A stretch of 64,000 bases of DNA from Laguncularia racemosa (taxonomy: Eukaryota > Streptophyta > Magnoliopsida > Myrtales > Combretaceae). Below, piece by piece: positions 56,242 through 64,000 of the stretch; the first letter of the stretch is position 1; every line of letters begins with the position of its first letter. The position numbers and the translations under genes are program-made. A model generated the notes under the pieces. The model saw only the letters and a list, made by a program, of their open reading frames with translations, did not search any database and was not told the DNA's origin. Location: positions 1,302,001 through 1,366,000 of the forward strand of contig JBBMOL010000146.1 of assembly GCA_037954665.1 (NCBI GenBank), read 5' to 3'.

Positions 56242-58520
56242 AAACAGTACGTAGTTTTCCAAACGGCCGGACAAGAAATTAGACATTTTATGATACCTGT
56301 TCCAATACGTATGATGGTTTGTGTACGGTATCCGGCATAAAAGCCGTCAAGAAGATGGCGACCGCCACCTTCTCCGGGAACTTCTCCATAGCCAGCCCCA
56401 AATTCAAACCTCCTAAGCTGTGACCCACCAGAGCAACCTTCTCGTGTGGACCAAGTGCTGCCATGAACTCCATCAATGGCCTGGTGTACACATGGAACTC
56501 GTGGATATCATATATTGTCATTCTGTCGGTGCCGCTGCCGGCGAGGTCGAGCACGGTGACCCGATGACCGGCTGATTCTAGCCGGGGTTTCAGCTTACCA
56601 ACACCAAGCACCATGACAAGCTCCGTGGAAAAGAACAAAATGCGTTTGTTGACTCCATATATTCATGAAAACAACAATTTGAATTTTTGGCTTCCACGGT
56701 GACGGCTCACGGCGATATACATAGTATGTACATTGGTCCCCTTCAGGTGGGCATCGATGGTGGTAGACCCGACCCGACCGATAAAGAAATCTTTTACGAG
56801 ACAAAAGTTAGTGGCCGCCTCCTTTTTGTTTTTTATATAAAATAAAGTAAAAAATATATAAATTTAATACTTCACGTTTGCTATCTCTAACGTTTATTTA
56901 TTTATTCGAATTCTCAACCTTTACATATAATTGTATATAAGTCCTTTTAATAATAATGTTAATATTTTTGTTAAAGATTGATATAATAAAATTATATCAA
57001 TTGATCCATATAATTATATAAATAATAATATAATAAAATTAATAATTCAATTGGTCCACATATTTAATTATTAATTTTATTTAAATTTTGTAATTTTATT
57101 GTATTACTTATTTTATATAATTACGTGGATTAATTGAATTATACTACGTCAACTTATAATAAAAAAATTAATACCATTATTAAAAAGACTTGTTTTCTCT
57201 CATTATGATATGAGAGGTACCGAGGGAAAAGCAAAAGCAAGCACCCACTTGCACTTGGGCCATCAATATCATTCCAAATCTTAACCTTTTTTTTTTTGGT
57301 TGAAGTGGTGGGTAATAGCATTGTCACAGCACCATTTGGCGCACAACTTAATATGTCCTTTAGCCCTTAGGATGATTGACTCTATTGTCATTTATTTAAT
57401 TTGGTTTAATTTTAATTTTTGAAGGATTGTCGAATTTTAAAGTTTTTGACCATTTTGAACATTATTGGCAACAATATTGTCAAAATTGCGATTTAACTCA
57501 TACATTTCTACGATTTTACAAGTTTGTGAGCATATACCTTGTCAACTTGCATACAAAATCATTTGAGATAAAATCATATTAGAATTGTGATTCCACTTAG
57601 TGGAATTGGTAAATTTGTGTTTCCAAGGGCATTTTAACTGAGTTTGTTCTTGATTACTTCTTAAGTGAAATTGGTCCCATATTTCAATAGTAAATAGTGC
57701 TCAGCCCAATGCCCATATTTTGATAGTAAAATTATGAGTTAAATTTAAGATTTTAAAATGGTTTGCATTTCTTGAGTTCGCGATTTTGGCTAGGAAAATA
57801 CAAAGAGAATATAGAGGAGAGAAAGAGAGAGAAAAGAGAGACAAGAAATAGAAAGATGAGGGCAAGACAAGATGAGACACAAGAGAGAGAAAAGAAGAAG
57901 GGACATAGAAAAGACAGCTAAGGGAAATTAACGTGAAAGAGAAGACAAATGAGAGAGACATAAGCAATGCTTGAGCATAGCTTGTAAAAAAGAGAGTTCA
58001 AACTATATTATAATTCTATGTGTTTTTTTTCCCCCCTTTTTGGCTAGATATTAAAATCATGTGGTTAATAATATTTAAATTCCACTTTGTTGGAGAAATT
58101 TTGGATAAATAATAAGGATTATAAAATAAGTTTTAAATAAAATAAAATTTACTTTTTTATTAATAAATATCTTTTATATTTTTAAAAGATTATAAAAATA
58201 GTGATTTGATAAGTAAATCTTTAATTGAATATATCATTTAATAATTTTAAACTTCAAATATAAAATTTGACTAACAACTTCAAAATTTTATCTTTAAAAT
58301 AAATAAAAATAAAAATGTATCAATTTACAATATTTAGAAATTATTTTACAAAGGTTGTAAAAACTTATATTTCTACATTCTATTTTTATGTTTTGATTCT
58401 ACGAACCTCCTAGCGATTTTACGTAAAATCACAATTTTGACAACCTTGATTAACAAAATACCATTTTGGACTTTGATACTCAAAGTTACAAAATCTTAAC
58501 TAGTTTGGGTGCATGGGATA

Positions 58521-58567
58521 TACATACATACATATATACATATACACACACACACATATATATATAT
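58521..58567 (+). repeat. CA/TA microsatellite
   Basis: ACATACATACATATATACAT followed by (AC)n and (AT)n. Confidence 0.9.
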
Positions 58568-59485
58568 CATATTATGTTGCATCTGTATATTTTCATATGT
58601 TTTTATAGTGGTGCATATAATTTGATTTGTACCTCTATTCTAATTTTACTTCTATTTTTAGAATGGTAGCAATAAAATACCAAAATATTGTTGAGCTTAA
58701 TTAAACTGAGTGGACCTAAACCTAATAACAAATGCAAAAAGTGCTAATTCACTTAAAAAGTTCAATTCATTGATAGTATGTAAGTAATATTGTGGTGCTA
58801 GCTATAAGACATGCCATTATATCTTTGTAGTTGTTGAAAAATAACTTAGGAAAAACGCTAAAAGATATGATACATTCTCAGTAAGTCAAATTGGAAAGAT
58901 TGATAGATGAAAGATAGTTTTTTCATAACCCGAATAGAAAGGAATTTAACATAAGATTCCATGCTTTTTTTTTTATGAAAACTTGACTATGTGTGTGTGT
59001 TGTGATGTTTTTGCTAATAGCCCTCTTCTCAAGTCCTTTTTCAAATCACATGTTGCTGGGTCCATTGATATTATATGTATGATCAAGATGTTTCTAGCAT
59101 GAGAATAACTAAAATAAGGAGCAAGGCATGACCTATTAGAAATTCACAAATTTGTCTATGTATCCCACTTGATGGTTTATCATCTATTTTATCAAAACAT
59201 ATATTTCTTGCGAGAATTTAGTTTCTAGAATGAATTGCATTCAATGTTTGATTGAATTTATAAATGCTTTTATTATGTATTTGTGACCTAGTTTGAGCTC
59301 ATTTGTAGTTTGTTAAATATTGTATATTTTTCATTAATCATGATCTTAAAATTTTTATCTAAGTTCATGTTATTAATATACTTCATTGGAGCAATGGTTT
59401 GCTGGAGATCCGACTTTTGCTTTGCTTCCAAAAATATTAGCACTCGTTATCGAGATATAGTTGAGTATCTATTGAATTATCAGCA

Positions 59486-59501
59486 CACTACTACAAAAGA
59501 A
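59486..59501 (+). repeat. CACTA-transposon-like terminus
   Basis: CACTACTACAAAAGAA, the usual start of plant CACTA (En/Spm) terminal inverted repeats. I saw no matching inverted end (TTTTGTAGTAGTG) to the right in the window and no transposase, so it is at best one end of an element or chance. Confidence 0.35.
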
Positions 59502-62500
59502 GGGGACCAGCAATTTGGAAGCTAAACTGAGCATCAACAACGCACGTTCTTTGAAGAAGTAAAGACACACACAGGTTGGTCCTAACAAGAGACCTGGTGC
59601 ATGTGGAAGATATGGATGGTCATGGAATTCTTTCTCACCAAATCTAGAGTTGGTTCGGACTACGTCAAAGTCCTGGATCGTTATTCACATGTGGGATGGC
59701 CATGAGCAGCTGTCACTATGTGAAGACTAAGATATAGTATGATATCAAGCATTTGTTCTTGATCAAGCTGTTGTGACAGGTACATATGAGATAGGTCAGA
59801 ACCAAGAGCAGAGAAAAAAAAAAAAACTAACTTCGCATCCATGTATCCGATTTAGCCTAAAAATATTAGGAAGTAAATGGGAATTTTCAAGCATTCCGCA
59901 CGTCAAAAATATCTTGAAGAGACACTTAAATCTGGAAGCGCTGCACTGCACCTTTTGTTATCGGTTCTCCATCGTGAAGCATTTGATGATCCTATAATTA
60001 CTAGGAGTAGTTGAAAAATCTTAAATTTATAAATAAGGTCAATAGAATTAGAAAGAAAAAATTTGAAGTCAATTAAGAAAGGATTTACAAAATTTAGGAC
60101 TAAATTTTTCTAGAATGATTTTTTTATCCTTAAACTCGGTTTTGTTAAAACTAGTTTTGAAATAACTTTGTAATCCAAAATAAAGCTCTAAGACCTTAAT
60201 TAGGTAAATGAAATCATTAAGGAATTATTTGGAGTCAATTAGAAAACAAAAATTGAAGTTTAGGATTAATTTTATAAAATGACCATTTTGCCCCCCAAGA
60301 CCTGATTTAGAGTCATTAGAGTTTATTGAAATCACTAAAGAATTTAATGAAAGTAATTTGGAATCATTTTAAATCATTGAGAGTGATCTCTTGAAGTTTA
60401 GAGAAAATTTGTCAAAAATAACCAAAATACCCCCTAAGCTTGGTTTTATTTGAGATGAGTTAAAATTTGAGATGAGTAAATTAATTTGAAGAATTAGAGT
60501 GAAATAATTTCAGTCAAGAGAAGATGAAATTAGAAAGGATAGAAAAATCACTAAATGACTAAAAGTGGGATACTTATCAAAACAAGAAGATTTGGCATGA
60601 AGCTCTTGTGGTCCTTGTCCCATAAAACCTTAGGACAAACCCATATAAAACCTCCTTCTTTAGCTGAAAAACAGTAGTCCCTCTCATTCATCTTCTAGTT
60701 TATCACATTGGTAAAACCAAAACCAATCACTAAAACCCTAATCCCTTTTTGTTGAACCCTAAGTATCCTTTAGTCTTATCACTACCTAGTGTTTGATCTT
60801 GATTGTTTAGGACTAAATCAAGGTGAAGATATAGGGAGGGGTCCTCAAGTTTTGGTCAAGAGAAGTATTAGATGCAAGTGGACTTTTAGTTGAGCTTAAC
60901 CAAGTTTAGTATACTAATCACAAGTATTAGATGCTAATTTGGTTAATGTTATTGCTAGAGATCATTTTGGAAGTTAAAAGATCACAACTTTTAGGTTACT
61001 AGGAGGACAACATACACTTGGAAGAGGGATTTTTAATTCACATCAAGAGGTAAGACACACATCTCTAATTAAATGTGTGTGATTTAGAGTGATTAGCAGT
61101 AATTTAGGCATATTAATCAATCACATTTTGGAAGGCTGCAATTGTTGGTGAAGAACATTATTTTTGCCATGACTTTCATGTGTGAAGAAGGATGGGTTTG
61201 CAGATTTTAATGGCTATTGGATGATTTAACATGTTAAGAATGTTACTAAGCATAAGTTTAAGTGATTAGAAATAAGTTTATGATACAACCTTGCAAGGTG
61301 GACAATAACCATATGAAGCTGCCACATGTATGAAGTAATTGAAGTTGTTTTCTTACTTTGAAATATGATTTGAATGATAAAATATGTTTAAATAGTGTTT
61401 TGGGAAATGATTTTTAGGTTAGGTGATGATTTGAAGATTAAACGACACATACGGAAGGAGTGTGTTGACTAAAGTTATGAAATTGATGATTTAAGTTGTA
61501 AAATGAGTACTTTGAGGTTGGATGCTAAAGTTTCCAGCATAATACATGAATGTTTGAAGTGGGATTTAGAGTGATTTTAAAGTTCTTATGATGAATTAGA
61601 GCTCATGTGAAGTTTAATACATTATGGAATGATTTAAGATAAAATTAGAGTATTTGATCTTGAGAATTATGATCACTATTACTTGTCATGTTACTGTGTT
61701 TAAATCTAAATTTTTTTTATCGCTTGTGTTTGATTTGAGTTAATTTGAGTAATAACATGTTTAATAGATGAATGGAAATTGTTTGGAAATGGAATGAAGC
61801 TTACAATATCAAGTTGTAGTTGAATTGGATTAAATGTGCATGATGGTGTAAGGTTGGACGTTCTAAGGTATTTAGGGCTGTTTTGGAATTTTGTTGGGCT
61901 TGGATCCTAAGTTTAGATGATGTTTTAGACACTAGGAGTGAGTAGGACTAAGTGGACTTTGGTTTGAAGTGATTTAGAATTGAATTGAATGAGGTATGAG
62001 CCTTTAAATTGTAAATTCATTACTTAGACTATTTTGAAAACTTGGAGAGCATAAAATGAGTAAAATGAGGTATTTCTTGATAAAATAAGTGGAGGAAGTG
62101 CTAATAATTAAAACAGCTTTGATTTTACTTAAATTAGACTTAAAATGACGAATTTAAAATTTGGAGTTATATGACTTAAATAATTCAGGCCCTCTATACC
62201 CTTCCCCATTGGTGGTCTATAGAGTTTTACATAATTTAATTGATTGGACCTAAATAGTTTAATAAACCAATTTGGACTAACTTAGAAATTAATTTAGTAA
62301 ATGAATCTTTATCAAACCTAAAAAAACTCAATAAGCTAAAAACCCAAATTTAATTTGGGCCTATCTCTCTTTTAACCCCATATTTCTTCAAAATTCAAAT
62401 TAGATAATTTCAAGATCCATTTACTTGGAGATAACAAAAAATAAGTAAAATAATTATTTTTTCCCAACTGTTTATTTGGAAAAATAAGGATGAAATTTTA

Positions 62501-64000
62501 ATTCCTAGAGTTTTTCTATTCCTATTTCATTAGGCAAAGATAATACCTAAAAAAAGTGAAATTTGGAAATAAAAAGTTTAAATATTATGACCATTATATT
62601 CTCATTAACACTATAATTAATGATGAAATAGAGGTAAACTAGTAATTTTATTTATATTTTTAAATTAATGCTATAATAAATAAGGTAAAGTAAATACTAG
62701 AATATATATTCACTATAATAAAAAATTACACAAAGTAAATATTGAAATAAAAATTTTTAACATGTTCTTGATAATAATTATTTTCAAGATATAACTTGAT
62801 TATTTTTTATCTAATTACAGTCCGTAGAAAGTAAGCCAGCATTAAAGTTTTCATTCAGAATTCAAATTAATAGATAATTTTAGGATACTCCAGAATTCAA
62901 AAGGAAAATGTTAATAGATAATTTTAGGATGCTCCTCCAGAGTTCAAATTAACATACGTAATCCATTGTTAGAACTTAATAAGTTGACCACTAAAACATT
63001 GATTAATATCCCTTTTAAAACTTACTTTATATATGCTTATATGTTGTACCCAAGAGTACGTCTCTATATCCGTGTTTGTCCGCAGACACAGTTTTTGCGA
63101 CGAGGGGCTTGCACTTGCAGTAGCATCCACGTTGTTTTGGTCCACCTATCCACGTGCTTATTAAACCTTTTAGCATTCTTTTCGGAGAAAGCTATTAAAA
63201 TAATACATTTTTTAAAAATTAATCACGAAATAGCGTATTTAAAAAATGTATTCTAAAAATAAATTATAAAGACGTGAATCTGAAACTTATCTTTAGTTGA
63301 GCCAAAATTGGCAAAACTAAAGGCACAAACAGTGTATGTGCCTTCAAATAAGTATGAATAATCTTTTCCTACCAACATTTCTCATTGTCTAATAATTTTA
63401 TCTACTTTCCCCAACCATCCAATAATTTCATCTATTTGTCACCTTCTACAAATCTATACCTATAAACCTACAAAAATTATTACAAAGTGACACTACAAAC
63501 ATACATAGTATCACAATATGTAAACTTCAATGGCTAGAAAAAAATTGTTGCACCAACACTTACTATTATAAATTCACAAAAAAAGAGCTTCTTTCTCCAT
63601 CTCTCTTTCTACTTCCTCCAACGCTTTTTCTCCCTTCTTATTTTAATTTTTATGCAGGTTTTGCAGATAAAAAAGGAAAAGCTTGTACATCAATGAGGAA
63701 TCTGGGAGCATTAACAAGAGATTTTCTCAATATTTTCAACAATAAAACTTGATTAGGATATATTTCGATATGTATTTCATAAAAAATTTAATTATTTTTT
63801 CTATTATATTAATTTTCATCAATTCACAATACATTAGTTGTAATTCTTCATAATCTTTATTTATTTATTTATTTTTAAATACTAGTAGTTGTTGTTAGTT
63901 TGTAGTATATTAGACATGATTTATATAAATCTTGTATTATGCAACATGTGAAGATGATGAACATTATGTGTAGTAAAAATTTCATATTAATTTTAAATGT

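Larger units (their letters stand above)
49400..56665 (-). pseudogene. MES-like pseudogene split by a retrotransposon
   Basis: The minus-strand parts correspond to the MES exons. Exon 1 (about 56665-56291) retains HGACHGAWCW and VGHSLGG but has an 11-bp deletion after the start codon and a 2-bp deletion just after AWCW. Exon 2 starts at 55379, is cut at 55302 by the chromovirus and resumes at 50023, where a further 5-bp deletion (GACCG in copy A) shifts the frame. Exon 3 (49682-49400) has a 2-bp deletion in the SEPF region. The insertion therefore lies in exon 2, and several independent lesions each destroy the frame. Confidence 0.93.
48725..56716 (+). repeat. Segmental duplication, copy B (with broken MES copy)
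   Basis: Same order and orientation as 27365-29910, interrupted by the chromovirus at 50024-55296 and the solo LTR at 55936-56236. TA/CA microsatellite expansions (48915-48960) and small indels distinguish it from copy A. Confidence 0.9.
56717..64000. other. Intergenic, AT-rich; no supported gene
   Basis: No frame with recognisable protein motifs. Features are limited to a purine-rich block near 57780-57970, a CA/TA microsatellite at 58521-58567, a CACTA-like terminus at 59486 and repeat-like sequence at 60000-62350. The latter has a TATA-like ACCCATATAAAACCTCC near 60630 and could be old LTR sequence, but I cannot delimit it. Confidence 0.5.

Noticed and set aside
60000..62350. A large LTR or Ogre-like element
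   Set aside because: Only a TATA-like sequence and repetitive style suggest it; no termini, duplication or coding domain could be identified, so it is left as intergenic.

Overview
This is a stretch of nuclear genome from a flowering plant, probably a eudicot. It is AT-rich and carries intron-containing genes with plant-type GT-AG introns. It is dominated by nested, decayed transposable elements. I can support only two apparently intact host genes, both on the minus strand: a methylesterase of the MES/SABP2 alpha/beta-hydrolase family (28.0-29.9 kb, three exons, 265 codons) and an SKU5-similar (SKS) multicopper-oxidase-like gene (34.5-37.5 kb, eight exons, 543 codons). I found no convincing tRNA or rRNA gene, no CRISPR array and no prokaryotic feature.

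Layout. 0-4.6 kb: the 3' part of a decayed Ty3/gypsy element, with a 65-bp tandem repeat in its LTR. 4.6-6.9 kb: coding-like gene fragments and a palindromic (foldback/MITE-like) element; about 1.2 kb of this recurs at 42.56-43.65 kb. 8.4-13.9 kb: a decayed hAT transposon with a tRNA-derived SINE inside it. 14.77-26.84 kb: a Mutator-like element (MULE) with about 120-bp terminal inverted repeats and a 9-bp target duplication (7/9). It carries a MuDR-type transposase remnant followed by a plant mobile domain (PMD) sequence, and a complete 6.58-kb Ty3/gypsy element (TSD CTAGT) has landed inside it. 27.4-29.9 kb: the MES gene, on a segment duplicated at 48.7-56.7 kb. 34.5-37.7 kb: the SKS gene. 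39.12-42.56 kb: a Ty1/copia element with both LTRs but no integrase. 43.65-46.14 kb: a second, 5'-truncated copia element. 46.8-48.6 kb: a LINE ORF1-like remnant. 49.4-56.7 kb: the second MES copy, now a pseudogene broken by small deletions, by a 5.27-kb chromodomain-bearing Ty3/gypsy element (TSD ATAGA) inside exon 2, and by a 301-bp solo LTR (TSD GGGAC) inside intron 1. 56.7-64 kb: AT-rich intergenic DNA with no gene I can support.

How the pieces relate. The window is best read as a layered insertion history. Target duplications, paralogous empty sites within the window and the MES duplicate let several insertions be placed to the base. Most internal stop codons in the three Ty3 elements are explicable as single C-to-T or G-to-A changes, as expected for methylated, silenced elements. 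The most unusual object is the PMD-carrying MULE with its nested retrotransposon. I regard it as a good example of a known kind of gene-carrying transposon, not as proof of a new system.
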